Shown: positions 24,219 to 32,984, counted from the first letter of the stretch. The stretch is 64,000 nt of DNA from Pseudomonas sp. JAI120 (GCF_014207255.1 NZ_JACHCZ010000005.1:356731-420730); one strand, 5' to 3'. The notes: a model not told the origin generated them from the letters alone. Translations and numbers: made by a program.

Positions 24219-25181
24219 TTACAGCCCGCCCGTACGCTCCGCCAGTGCTTCGAGCAGGTCGGCCGACGGCACGAAAAACAACCCGCCGGTGACCGCCGTG
24301 CTGAAATCGAGCAAGCGGTCGTAGTTGCCTGCCGGGCGACCGACGAACATGTTTTCCAGCATCAATTCCAGCGGCTCCGGCGAGCGTGCGTAGCCGATGA
24401 AGTAGGTGCCGAACTCCCCGGCACCCGGGCGGCCGAAGGGCATGTTGTCGCGCAGGATTTTCACTTCTTCGCCGTCTTCGTCGGTGATCACGGTCAGCGC
24501 GCTGTGGGAATTGCTCGGCTTGGCCGCATCATCCAACTCGATATCCGACAACTTGGTGCGCCCGATCACCTTCTCCTGGGCTTCCACCGTCAGGCCATTC
24601 CAGGCGGTCATGTTGTGCAGGTACTTCTGCACCAGCACGTAGCTGCCGCCTTCGAATCCAGGGTCTTCGTCGCCAACGATGGTGAAGCCCACGGCCTTGC
24701 GCCCCACCGGGTTCTCGGTGCCGTCGACAAAGCCGATGATGCTGCGCATGTCGAAGTAGCGGAAGCCCTGGACTTCATCCACCACCCTCACGCTATCGCC
24801 CAGCGCTGTCATCAGTTGGGTGGCGAGTTCAAAGCACAGGTCCATCTGCTCGGCGCGGATATGCAGCAGGATGTCGCCCGGCGTCGACACCGCCATGCGC
24901 CCTTCTACACCGAACTCCCGAAACGGGTGCAACGCCGCCGGGCGCGGCGCGCCGAACAAGCGGTCCCAGGCCTGCGAGCCAAAGCCGCAAACGCAGGTCA
25001 GGTTGCCCGCCGGCACGCGTTTGCCCACCGAACGCACCAGCCCGGCGATGTCTGCGCACCAGGCGCGCACGCCGTCCTCACTGCCGGGGGCGATGGTGGC
25101 GACCATAAAGATCGCGCTACTGGTGATCGGGTGGCAGACGGACTGCGGTTCAAGAGGCGGCTGAACAGAGGAAGTCGGCAT
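24219..25181 (-). CDS. DyP-type haem peroxidase
   Basis: A 320-residue dye-decolourising peroxidase of the bacterial B/YfeX-like class. The family signature GFVDG is at residues 150-154 with catalytic Asp153. The proximal haem ligand is probably His226 (SNSHSAL) and the distal Arg is Arg244 (KILRDNMPFG). No Tat or Sec signal is present, so it is cytoplasmic. It lies 49 bp after the TIM-barrel gene on the same strand and may be the last gene of the moc-like operon. Confidence 0.92.
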   Translation of the reverse strand: MPTSSVQPPLEPQSVCHPITSSAIFMVATIAPGSEDGVRAWCADIAGLVRSVGKRVPAGNLTCVCGFGSQAWDRLFGAPRPAALHPFREFGVEGRMAVSTPGDILLHIRAEQMDLCFELATQLMTALGDSVRVVDEVQGFRYFDMRSIIGFVDGTENPVGRKAVGFTIVGDEDPGFEGGSYVLVQKYLHNMTAWNGLTVEAQEKVIGRTKLSDIELDDAAKPSNSHSALTVITDEDGEEVKILRDNMPFGRPGAGEFGTYFIGYARSPEPLELMLENMFVGRPAGNYDRLLDFSTAVTGGLFFVPSADLLEALAERTGGL

Positions 25182-25230
25182 GGGGCAAATCCAGGCGAAG
25201 GACGAGAGTGAACCCGCGCAGATTAGCAGA

Positions 25231-26049
25231 TCATTTCCGGCACGCCTGCCACACGCCGCGAATCAATGCCTTGAGCTGCAATGCTTCGGCCCAGCGATCA
25301 CTGATTTCACGCCCGTCGGCGCCAGTGATGGCATAGGGCGGCGGGCCCAGTTCGCAGGTGAAGGACAGGCTGTGCGGGGTGTCGGGGCGGGCCAACCAGT
25401 CTTCGATCCCGTAGCGCCACCACGCGGTAAAGCGCTGCACCCAGGCCTGGTGCTGGGGGAAGTCCAGCGACACCTGCACCTGTTCACTGCTGGCCACACG
25501 ACCATGAAAGCCCCAGCTGTGGCGCAGGATCGTGCGGATCTGTTCATCGTCTTCAACGACGCCGGGCTCGGGTAACTCGCGCCCGACCACGTAATGAGAA
25601 AGGTCCGCCAGCAGCTTCAAATCGGGCATCTGCGCCAGCAGGTCGAGGGTGAACAGCAGGTCGTTGGTCAGGCGATAGCGGTGGGTTTCCAGCAGCACCG
25701 GAAAGTCCACCTGCTCGGCCAGGCGCTGCCAGCCTTCGATCAAACGGGCGGCTTCGGTTTGGGTGCGCGGGCGTACATCGGCTTGCAGGGTGAGGTGGTG
25801 GCAGCCATGGCGGCTGATCACATCCAGTGCCGCCGCCAGGTCGTCGACGCTTTGCGGGAACAACTGGCCCTCGATCTGCAAGCCCCGCGCCGTGGCGGCG
25901 GCGTGCAGGCGCGCGACATCGGCGGCTTGCCAGTAGTGATCGGTAATGCCGTCGAAACCGGCGGCTTTGATGCGGTCGAGTTGGGCCTCCATAGGGCCGG
26001 GCTCGGTGCGCATCGCCCAGAGGGATTGAAATACCAGGAATTGGCGCAT
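25231..26049 (-). CDS. TIM-barrel sugar phosphate isomerase/epimerase-like protein
   Basis: A 272-residue AP-endonuclease-2/xylose-isomerase-like barrel. Likely metal ligands are in LLETHRYRL (Glu), LLADLSHYVVG (Asp, His) and the C-terminal CELGPPPYAI (Glu). The start lies 1 nt from the stop of the reductase gene, so it belongs to the oxygenase operon. The family includes IolE and MocC, which act on inositol derivatives, and an inositol- or sugar-like substrate is the best guess. Confidence 0.78.
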   Translation of the reverse strand: MRQFLVFQSLWAMRTEPGPMEAQLDRIKAAGFDGITDHYWQAADVARLHAAATARGLQIEGQLFPQSVDDLAAALDVISRHGCHHLTLQADVRPRTQTEAARLIEGWQRLAEQVDFPVLLETHRYRLTNDLLFTLDLLAQMPDLKLLADLSHYVVGRELPEPGVVEDDEQIRTILRHSWGFHGRVASSEQVQVSLDFPQHQAWVQRFTAWWRYGIEDWLARPDTPHSLSFTCELGPPPYAITGADGREISDRWAEALQLKALIRGVWQACRK

Positions 26050-26050
26050 A

Positions 26051-27253
26051 TCAGCCTCGCAGCAGGTGTTTGAGGGACACGTCGGGGTCGGCCAGGCTGG
26101 CCGCGTTCAGGGCGATGCGCGCGCTGATCAGCCGTTCGCACAGCTTGATATCCTTGGCCACGCTATTGCCGAGGCCCCAGCCGCAGGCGCCTTGCAGGCG
26201 ATGGCCCGCGTCGAGGTAGAACAGCAACAGACCCGCGTCCGGCAATGCACGGCTGACGGTCAGCGGCGTGATCACACCCACGGTCTGCAAGCCCCAGTCG
26301 TACTGGTCGGACCAGAAGCCGGGGAGCGCTTCGAACACCAGCTCGCGCCCGAGCATGTTCAGTGCGGCATGCCGCCCTTGTGCTTCGGCATTGCGCCAGG
26401 TTTCCTGGCGCTGGTACTCGCCGCCGAGGCGAAACTCGCACACGTCACCTGCCGCGTAGATGTCCGGCGCGCTGGTGCGCAGGTGCGCGTCGACACGAAT
26501 GCCCTGCCCCACCTCCAGCCCTGCCGCCACGGCCAGTTCGATATTCGGTTGCATGCCGATGCCGACCACCACCCGATCGCAGGGCAGCCACTGCCCGTCC
26601 ACCAGTTGCACCGCCTCTGCATGGATCGACTCCAGCGCCACATTCAAGCGCACGTCGACACCGTGTTGACGATGCACCTGCAGCAGCGCTTCGGAGATGA
26701 CCGGCGCCAGCACCCTGCCCGCCAATCGTGGCCCGGCTTCGAGCACCGTCACCTCACAGCCCAGGCCACGGGCGGTCGCCGCGACTTCCAGGCCGATAAA
26801 ACCGCCGCCAACAATCACCAACCGCGCTCCGGGCCGCAACGCGGACTTCAGCGCCAGCGCTTCATCATGGGTGCGCAGGTACAGCACGTTGGCCTGCTCC
26901 TGGGGCAAACGCCGCGCCCTGCCCCCGGTGGCCAGCAACAGGCCGGCGTAGGACAGCCACTGGCCGTCGGCGAGTTGCAGGCGGTGCTGCGACGGGTCCA
27001 ATTGGCTGACCGGGTTACCGGCGATATGTTCGATGCCCAACTCGGAGAGCCGGACGCTGTCGCACAGGCTGCAGCCGGCCAGGTCCATGCTGCCCTGCAA
27101 CAACCCCTTGGACAGGGGCGGTCGCTCGTAGGGCACGTGCGGCTCGTCGCCGATCAGGATCAGGCGCCCGCTGTAGCCTTCTTCACGCAGGGTCAATGCC
27201 GCGCGGCCACCGGCATGGCCGGCGCCGACGATGATCAGGGCGGCGTTCATCAT
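26051..27253 (-). CDS. FAD-dependent ferredoxin reductase (MocF-like)
   Basis: A 400-residue pyridine-nucleotide reductase. The N-terminal FAD motif is LIIVGAGHAGGRAA, the NAD(P) motif is VIVGGGFIGLEVAA, and the second FAD motif is APDIYAAGDVCEF, with a C-terminal reductase_C domain. It passes electrons from NAD(P)H to the Rieske protein encoded upstream. The start ATG 27253 overlaps the Rieske stop (ATGA), with ATG 27250 as an alternative. An ORF reading to 27439 in this frame crosses the Rieske gene and is wrong. Confidence 0.9.
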   Translation of the reverse strand: MMNAALIIVGAGHAGGRAALTLREEGYSGRLILIGDEPHVPYERPPLSKGLLQGSMDLAGCSLCDSVRLSELGIEHIAGNPVSQLDPSQHRLQLADGQWLSYAGLLLATGGRARRLPQEQANVLYLRTHDEALALKSALRPGARLVIVGGGFIGLEVAATARGLGCEVTVLEAGPRLAGRVLAPVISEALLQVHRQHGVDVRLNVALESIHAEAVQLVDGQWLPCDRVVVGIGMQPNIELAVAAGLEVGQGIRVDAHLRTSAPDIYAAGDVCEFRLGGEYQRQETWRNAEAQGRHAALNMLGRELVFEALPGFWSDQYDWGLQTVGVITPLTVSRALPDAGLLLFYLDAGHRLQGACGWGLGNSVAKDIKLCERLISARIALNAASLADPDVSLKHLLRG

Positions 27254-27573
27254 CAAGCCGTGACGGCGAGCAACACCCGCCCCGCTTCGACCCGCACCGG
27301 GTAGGTTTTGAGATTGACGCACACCGGCGCGCCGAGGGCCTTGCCGGAGCGGTAATCGAAGCGCCCGTTGTGCTTGGGGCACTCGATCACATGGTCCATC
27401 ACCAGGCCGTCGGCGAGGTGGATTTTCTCGTGGGTGCACAGGCCGGCGGTGGCGAAAAACTCATTGTCCGCCGAGCGGAACACTGCGTAAGTGTGCGGCC
27501 CGTGGTCGAAGCGCAGCACGTCTTCTGCGTCTATTTCGCCCACGGCGCAGACGTCGATCCATTGATCGTTCAT
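27253..27573 (-). CDS. Rieske 2Fe-2S ferredoxin (MocE-like)
   Basis: A 106-residue Rieske protein with cluster ligands Cys46-x-His48 (GLCTHEKIHL) and Cys65-x2-His68 (IECPKHNGRF). Loss of the long chain found in oxygenase alpha subunits shows it is a stand-alone electron carrier. It sits between the desaturase-type oxygenase and the reductase, the MocD-MocE-MocF order. The start is ATG 27573. Confidence 0.93.
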   Translation of the reverse strand: MNDQWIDVCAVGEIDAEDVLRFDHGPHTYAVFRSADNEFFATAGLCTHEKIHLADGLVMDHVIECPKHNGRFDYRSGKALGAPVCVNLKTYPVRVEAGRVLLAVTA

Positions 27574-27601
27574 GGCGTTTTCTCTTGTTCTTGGGTGGGA
27601 T

Positions 27602-28696
27602 TCAGCCGACGGTGGCTTCTGCATGCATTGGTGCACTGGCGGCCGTTTCAGCACGGGGATTGATAGGGCGTTGAACGAAGTAAGTCGGATCGCTGCGCTG
27701 CTTCCAGATCGTCGGAAGGATTTCCTTGTACGCCTCAAACAGGTTGGCGTACGGCGGCGGGCAGTCGCTGCGGATCTCTTCGTGCAATTGCTGGAGTGCG
27801 TGGTACGGCACCATCGGGTACATGTGGTGTTCGAGGTGGTAGTTCATGTCCATGTAGATAAAGCGCAGCACGCGGTTCATGTAGATGGTGCGGCAGTTGC
27901 TGCGGTGGTCGAGCACATCTTCAGCCAGGCCCACATGCTGGGTGAGGCCGAACACGTAGCCGAGCCAGGCGCCGTAAATACTTGGCAGCCCAACCAGCAT
28001 CAGCGGCAACCAGCTGTGCAGGTACAACGCGGTGCCGATCACCAGCGCATAAATGCCAACCCAGATACGCGCGGCGCGGAACACCTTGGGCCATTCCGAT
28101 TCGGGGATAAAGTCCGCCTCCTGGGCACTCATCTGGCCGATTGCATGGCGCGCCACACCGCTGAAGGTCTTCCAGGCCAGGGGCAGGTTGAACAGGCTGA
28201 GAAACATCATCGGCAGGCTCGGCGGGCGAGGCTCGACGATCTCCGGGTCACGGCCGACGACGATGGTGTCGGTGTGGTGCCGGGCATGGCTCCAGCGCCA
28301 CACGTGGGGTTCGAAGATGCACATGAAGCTTGCGACCTGGTACAGCACGTCATTCATCCAGCGGGTCTTGAACGCGCTGCCGTGGCCGGTTTCGTGCCAG
28401 CGCGGGTTGGACGCGGTGCCGTACAGCACGCCATAGACGAGGAAGAACGGCACGCACGCCCACGTGCCCCAGAACCAGTAGCCGCCGAAGCCGGTGGCGA
28501 ACAGCGCACTCACCCAAATAGCGGTGTCGAGCAAGGCCGGGCCGTCGCGGCGTTGCATCAGTTCTTTCAGGCGTTTACGGGAAATCGGCGATTGGTACCA
28601 ACTGGCCGAGACCAGGCCTTTTTCCGCCGCGCGGGCGGCTTCGGGGCCGGTGAGGCTGTAGTCGCGCCGAGCGGTACGAGCGGTGTGTTCAGGCAT
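27602..28696 (-). CDS. Fatty-acid-desaturase-family oxygenase (MocD-like)
   Basis: A 364-residue membrane di-iron enzyme. Three histidine boxes are visible: HETGH (101-105), HARHH (137-141) and HLEHH (287-291), with four hydrophobic helices. Together with the adjacent Rieske ferredoxin and reductase it matches the MocDEF set of rhizobial rhizopine catabolism, where the oxygenase is thought to remove an O-methyl group. The true substrate here is unknown. The ATG at 28696 is preferred to 28714. Expression is likely controlled by the divergent LacI regulator. Confidence 0.85.
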   Translation of the reverse strand: MPEHTARTARRDYSLTGPEAARAAEKGLVSASWYQSPISRKRLKELMQRRDGPALLDTAIWVSALFATGFGGYWFWGTWACVPFFLVYGVLYGTASNPRWHETGHGSAFKTRWMNDVLYQVASFMCIFEPHVWRWSHARHHTDTIVVGRDPEIVEPRPPSLPMMFLSLFNLPLAWKTFSGVARHAIGQMSAQEADFIPESEWPKVFRAARIWVGIYALVIGTALYLHSWLPLMLVGLPSIYGAWLGYVFGLTQHVGLAEDVLDHRSNCRTIYMNRVLRFIYMDMNYHLEHHMYPMVPYHALQQLHEEIRSDCPPPYANLFEAYKEILPTIWKQRSDPTYFVQRPINPRAETAASAPMHAEATVG

Positions 28697-28790
28697 TGTT
28701 ATTGTTCTCCGCAAGCGAGAGGTTTCAGGTGCTTTGCGAAACCAACGATAGAGTGCGGCTAAATCACCCTCAAGGCCTTGAATCCATTCC

Positions 28791-28840
28791 CTATCAAGCT
28801 ATCATCCAGGCCCAGCGGGGCTTGATAGTTTTCTATCAAG
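28791..28840. promoter_or_regulatory. LacI-type operator palindrome plus half-sites
   Basis: CTTGATAG-TTTT-CTATCAAG at 28821-28840 is a perfect palindrome with 8-bp arms. A further CTATCAAG (28791-28798) followed by CTATCA lies 30 bp upstream. The sites are between the divergent desaturase and LacI genes, so one protein could control both. Confidence 0.75.
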
Positions 28841-28858
28841 ACGCTCAAGGGGGCTGTC

Positions 28859-29908
28859 ATGAACAACAATAAACGCCCGACCATCGCCACCGTGGCCGCC
28901 CATGCGGGCCTCAGCGTGGCCACCGTCGACCGCGTGCTGAATGCGCGTGCGCCAGTCAATCCGCAGACGGCCGAGCAGGTGTTCCAGGCCGCCGAAGCCG
29001 TGGGCTATTTTGCGGCGCGGCTGATCGGCCAACGCATACGCGAACGCCGGCCGACTTATCGCTTCGGCATTCTGTTGCTGGGCACCGCCCAAGCGTTCTA
29101 TGCCCACCTGGCGCAGTCGATTGCCGATGCCGCCCAGCATCACGCCACCGCAAACCTGACCTGTCAATTCGACTACATCAACGACCGCACACCCAGCGCC
29201 ATCGTCGCGCAGATCGAACAACTGGCCGTGCAGTGCGATGCCCTCGCCGTGGTCAGCTTCGCCCACCCGCTGATCAACGCGTGCCTGGCACAGATCCGCG
29301 AGGCCGGCGTGCCGGTGGTGGCCCTGCTTTCGGATATTCACGAGCAAGCCCTTGAACCTTATGTGGGCCAGGACAACCACGTGGTCGGCCGCACCATGGG
29401 CTGGCTGCTCGCCCGCACCTGTGGCGCACGCAAAGGCAGCGTGGGGATCCTGCTCGGCGGCCATCGCTTTCTGGGTCACCAGGCACGGGTCGAAGGCCTG
29501 CACAGCTACCTCACCGAACACGCCCCCGGTCTCAAACCGCTGGAGCCGCTGATCAACCTGGACAACTGCGACATCACCGAAGAAGCCACTCTCGACCTGC
29601 TCACCCGCCACACCGACCTGCGTGGCCTGTGCGTGGTGGGCGGTGGCGGCGACGGCATCATCAGCGCCCTCGCGCAACTGCCCAAGCGCCCGGCGTTGTG
29701 CTGCATTTTGCAGGAGTCCACGCAGCTGTCACGCCAGGCGCTGAGCCAGGGGTTGATCGATGTGGTGATGGATTCACAGCCCAGGCAGACAGCGAACGCG
29801 CTGGTGCAGTTGCTGGTGGAATTGCAGAGTGCCGAGGGGTTTGATCCGGGGCGGCATCGGGTGTATATCGCGCCGCAGATTGTCACCTCGGAGAACATGT
29901 GTGCCTGA
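28859..29908 (+). CDS. LacI/GalR-family transcriptional regulator
   Basis: A 349-residue regulator. The HTH is at residues 8-27 (IATVAAHAGLSVATVDRVLN) with hinge helix QTAEQVFQAAEAVGYF. A periplasmic-binding-protein-like effector domain follows (RFGILLLGTAQAFYAHLAQS). The ATG at 28859 lies 19 bp after the palindrome it probably binds. Divergence from the MocDEF-like operon suggests it senses that pathway's substrate. Confidence 0.92.
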   Translation: MNNNKRPTIATVAAHAGLSVATVDRVLNARAPVNPQTAEQVFQAAEAVGYFAARLIGQRIRERRPTYRFGILLLGTAQAFYAHLAQSIADAAQHHATANLTCQFDYINDRTPSAIVAQIEQLAVQCDALAVVSFAHPLINACLAQIREAGVPVVALLSDIHEQALEPYVGQDNHVVGRTMGWLLARTCGARKGSVGILLGGHRFLGHQARVEGLHSYLTEHAPGLKPLEPLINLDNCDITEEATLDLLTRHTDLRGLCVVGGGGDGIISALAQLPKRPALCCILQESTQLSRQALSQGLIDVVMDSQPRQTANALVQLLVELQSAEGFDPGRHRVYIAPQIVTSENMCA

Positions 29909-29924
29909 TACATGGAGATCAAAA

Positions 29925-30028
29925 TGTGGGAGGGGGCTTGCCCCCGATAGCGGTGGGTCAGTTAAGTAGATGTCAACTGACACTCAGCTATCGGGGGCAA
30001 GTCGAATCGTCGCACCGCCCCTCCCACA
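29925..30028. repeat. REP pair, right unit diverged
   Basis: TGTGGGAGGGGGCTTGCCCC on the left and ..CCGCCCCTCCCACA on the right. The right unit carries the variant GTCGAATCGTCGCACCG segment, also seen at 18140-18160. Confidence 0.8.
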
Positions 30029-30076
30029 TCGACCGCGTTCCATTGCTGGCTTGGTGGCGTTTTGTCATGGTTTGTA

Positions 30077-30103
30077 AAGGGCCAGCAAGGCCGGTCCCTT
30101 TTA
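30077..30103. terminator. Candidate terminator after LacI gene
   Basis: AAAGGGCC-AGCAAGGCCGGT-CCCTTTT is an imperfect stem with a short T run, beyond the REP pair. It may separate the LacI transcript from the following leader RNA. Confidence 0.45.
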
Positions 30104-30175
30104 ATTGCAGGACGTTTCCTAGACAATCCTGGCCGCCTTGTGCCTGCTGGAATCGGTGGCTAGTCTGCGGTCCGT

Positions 30176-30371
30176 CACTGCTCATCAGTGATCGGGTTTA
30201 GCAGCCTGACGTCAATAGGCACACGGTTCACATCTGCGTTTATGGTGGCTGTGCGCGGGGCACCTTCGGGTGCGCTGGTTTTCCTATTGACCGGTCTGCT
30301 AACCCGCGTACAGCTGCCACCCTCGTTTAGCAGCGTTGGCGGTAGCTCCTTTACTCAATAGGAGTTGCACA
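30176..30371 (+). ncRNA. Structured, switch-like leader RNA upstream of the 98-residue protein
   Basis: GGGTTTAGCAG-x6-GTCAATAGG (30194-30219) can pair with CCTATTGAC-x4-CTGCTAACCC (30283-30305), closing a domain. That domain holds a hairpin around GCACA...TGTGC and the tetraloop stem GCACC-TTCG-GGTGC. A second copy of TTTAGCAG (30326-30333) lies in the loop of an AGCTGCCACC...GGCGGTAGCT hairpin just before the AGGAG site. That second copy could compete for the same CTGCTAA strand. The two exclusive pairings look like a regulatory switch. I do not recognise a named RNA family. Confidence 0.6.
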
Positions 30372-30668
30372 ATGAATAAAGTCGTCCCAGACCCACCCCA
30401 CGATCCCGCCAAAGACCGCGCCGCCTTCAACCGCGCCATCGATCACTATCTCCCCACCCAAGGCTTTCACTCCGTCAACGAAGACCTGAGCTTTGAAGAT
30501 GCCCTGCTCTACACCGCCAGTTTGCTCGACAGTGCGTCGGCGACTGCGCTGGATTGCGGGGAACAGCTGGAAAGCCCGGAGCGGGCGAAGATCTTGGCGG
30601 TGTGGCATTTGCTGGAAATTGCCAAAACCACTGTGGATCGCTCCATCAACTGCCTGAAACGCGGTTAG
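30372..30668 (+). CDS. Small DUF3077/DUF6124-like protein
   Basis: A 98-residue, probably all-helical cytoplasmic protein. The conserved-looking part is EDALLYTASLLDSASATALD and AVWHLLEIAKTTVDRSINCL, a pattern seen in small Pseudomonas DUF3077/DUF6124 proteins of unknown function. AGGAG 7 nt upstream supports ATG 30372. It is preceded by an unusually long, structured leader. Family assignment is by memory of pattern only. Confidence 0.7.
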   Translation: MNKVVPDPPHDPAKDRAAFNRAIDHYLPTQGFHSVNEDLSFEDALLYTASLLDSASATALDCGEQLESPERAKILAVWHLLEIAKTTVDRSINCLKRG

Positions 30669-30671
30669 ACA

Positions 30672-31002
30672 TGTGGGAGGGGGCTTGCACCCCGATGGCG
30701 GTGGGTCAGTTAAGTGGATGTCAACTGACACTCCGCTATCGGGGCAAGGGTATCTACACAACTTTTCAGCCCCTGACAAATCTCCCTGTGGCGAGCGGGC
30801 TTGTCCCGCGTTGGGCTGCGTAGCAGCCCCAGTCAAGAAGATCGCGGTGTATCAGATACTCTGTAGAGGCTGGTTTTGGGGCTGCTGCGCAGCCCAACGC
30901 GGGACAAGCCCGCTCGCCACACCCGCCCTATCTGCCGCGCTTTCAGCGTTGAGCCAACGTTGTGTAGATACCTATGGTTATCGGGGGCAAGCCCCTCCCA
31001 CA
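30672..31002. repeat. Three-layer nested inverted repeat (REP around a second repeat family)
   Basis: The outer layer is REP arms TGTGGGAGGGGGC (30672) and GCCCCTCCCACA (ending 31002). The middle layer is GGTATCTACACAAC (30749-30762) with GTTGTGTAGATACC (30959-30972). The inner layer is GTGGCGAGCGGGCTTGTCCC (from 30788) with its complement ending GCTCGCCAC (30920). All three share one centre. It fills the 342-bp gap between two convergent genes. Confidence 0.88.
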
Positions 31003-31010
31003 TTTTGACC

Positions 31011-32984
31011 TTACGCTCCGCGAAAATCCCCGGCACTCAGCCCGAATCGACTCATCTTGTTGTACAGCCCACCGCGCGATACGTTCAGTTGCCGGGCGGC
31101 CAGGCGGATGTTGCCGCCGGTGCTTTTGAGTGCGGCGACGATGGCGTGCATTTCGTGGCTGCTCAAGTCTTGGGCAGGCTGGGGTTCGTAGTGGCGCAGC
31201 GTGGCGCGCGGTCTGGTTTCCAGGGGTAAGTCGGCCGCCTGGATCAGTTCGCCCGTCGCCAGGTTGGTGGCGCGCTCGATGCTGTTTTCCAGCTCTCGCA
31301 CATTGCCCGGCCAGCCGTAGGCCGACAGCAGTTCCAGCGCGTCCGGGGAAAAACCCTGTACCGATTTGCGCAGCGAACGGGCGCAGCGCGTGAGGAAGTG
31401 CCGTGCCAGCAGCGGAATATCTTCACGGCGCATACGCAGCGGCGGCACGGTCAGGTTCAGTACGTTGAGGCGGTAGTAGAGGTCTTCACGGAACGCGCCT
31501 TCGGCCACCGCCTGGCTGAGGTTGCGGTGGGTGGCTGCAATGATCCGTACGTCCACTGGCCGTGAATTTTTCGCGCCGACGCGGGTGATCTCGCCTTCCT
31601 GCAACACCCGCAACAGGCTGACCTGAGCGTCGAAGGACATATCCCCAATCTCATCCAAAAAGATGGTGCCGCCATCGGCCAGTTCAAACTTGCCCGCCGA
31701 CCCGCCCCGGGCCGAGCCGGTGAATGCGCCTTCGACATGCCCGAATAGCTCGCTTTGCACCAGATCGCGCGGGATCGCGCCGCAGTTGACCGCCACGAAC
31801 GGGCCGTTGGCGCGGTCGCTGGCGTTGTGGATGGCCTGGGCGAACAGCTCCTTGCCGGTGCCGCTTTCGCCGAGGATCAGGGTGGTGGATTCACTGCGAC
31901 TGGCGATGCGCCCCAGGTGCAGCGCGTCCTGGATCGCCCGCGACGTGCCCTGGATGGTGTCAAAGGTGTAGCGGGCCTGGGTGCTGATGATGCGCCGGGT
32001 GATTTCACGGATGCGGCGGTTCTCGCGCAACGACACGATCACCCCGCCCTGCTCCAGCGGGCACACCGAGACCAGGCAAGCGAGCTGGCTGCGGTCGTGC
32101 AGGTGGAAGGTGCAATCGAGGTCACGCACCGGCTCACCGCCGCGTAAAAGAATGGCGTCACTCAACTCACTGCGGCCCAGGTGCTGGAAGGAGCTGCCGA
32201 TCAGTTCCAGGCCCACCCCGAACAGTTGCCGGGCGTAACGGTTGAGCGCCTTGATGCAGCCATGCTCATCGAGCACCACCAGGCCTTCGTTAAGGACTTC
32301 GAGCACGGTTTGCTGCTCTGCCAACAGCGCCTGCAGGGCCATTTGGCGGGAGACCGCTTCGGCAGCCGCTTGCACGGTGCCGAGGGTGTGAAAGTGAAAC
32401 CAGCCGGGTTCGGCGGTGAGGGTCAGCATCGCCAGGGTTTGGCCCTGGGCATTCCTGATCGGCGCGGCGGCGCAGTGCATGCGGCGTTGGCGCAGGCCGC
32501 TGCCGAAGTTCTCTTCGGCCAGCACGTACACCAGGCGGTCCTCGGCCAGGGCCAGGCCGGTGCAGTTGGTGCCCTGGACCGATTCGAGCAGGCGACTGCC
32601 GACGGGGGTGATGTCCAGCCCGCAGAAATACAGGGTGATGCCATCGGCGTCGGTGAGGTTGATATGGCCCCGAGGGTTGTAGGCCAACAAGCCGTGCATG
32701 ACTTGCGCGGCGGCGGCGATCAGCACGCGATGGCTGGCCAGGGTGGCCGCCAGCGTGTCGGCGGCGGCGAAGCGGTATTGGCTGTCCTGCGGGTCGATAG
32801 CGGCTTCGACGCTGCGCCGCCACGAGTCCCAGATTACCTGCCGCACCTCGGCCGGGCGCTGCACCTGCCCGGCCAGGCACGCGCGCCACGCCTGTTCCAA
32901 CGCAGCAACGGGGCCGTCGTTCAACGCCGCAGGCCCCAGGGCCGTCAGGTAGTCGAGGTCTTGTACGCTGAACGCCATGCTCAT
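31011..32984 (-). CDS. Sigma-54-dependent activator, AcoR-like (GAF-PAS-AAA+-Fis)
   Basis: A 657-residue enhancer-binding protein. A GAF-like N-terminal sensor is followed by a PAS segment (VLEVLNEGLVVLDEHGCIKA). The AAA+ ATPase has Walker A GESGTGKE and Walker B GGTIFLDEIGDM, and the C-terminal Fis HTH is NIRLAARQLNVSRGGLYNKM. The sigma-54 contact loop reads GAFTGS instead of GAFTGA. The start could be ATG 32984 or 32978, and ATG 33029 is also in frame but would overlap the upstream palindrome. The divergent operon has a sigma-54 promoter, so that operon is the likely target. Confidence 0.92.
   Translation of the reverse strand: MSMAFSVQDLDYLTALGPAALNDGPVAALEQAWRACLAGQVQRPAEVRQVIWDSWRRSVEAAIDPQDSQYRFAAADTLAATLASHRVLIAAAAQVMHGLLAYNPRGHINLTDADGITLYFCGLDITPVGSRLLESVQGTNCTGLALAEDRLVYVLAEENFGSGLRQRRMHCAAAPIRNAQGQTLAMLTLTAEPGWFHFHTLGTVQAAAEAVSRQMALQALLAEQQTVLEVLNEGLVVLDEHGCIKALNRYARQLFGVGLELIGSSFQHLGRSELSDAILLRGGEPVRDLDCTFHLHDRSQLACLVSVCPLEQGGVIVSLRENRRIREITRRIISTQARYTFDTIQGTSRAIQDALHLGRIASRSESTTLILGESGTGKELFAQAIHNASDRANGPFVAVNCGAIPRDLVQSELFGHVEGAFTGSARGGSAGKFELADGGTIFLDEIGDMSFDAQVSLLRVLQEGEITRVGAKNSRPVDVRIIAATHRNLSQAVAEGAFREDLYYRLNVLNLTVPPLRMRREDIPLLARHFLTRCARSLRKSVQGFSPDALELLSAYGWPGNVRELENSIERATNLATGELIQAADLPLETRPRATLRHYEPQPAQDLSSHEMHAIVAALKSTGGNIRLAARQLNVSRGGLYNKMSRFGLSAGDFRGA

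Noticed and set aside
30077..30180. Small ORFs in the region between the LacI gene and the leader RNA
   Set aside because: Short frames with no ribosome site or conserved pattern. REP and leader structure account for the sequence.
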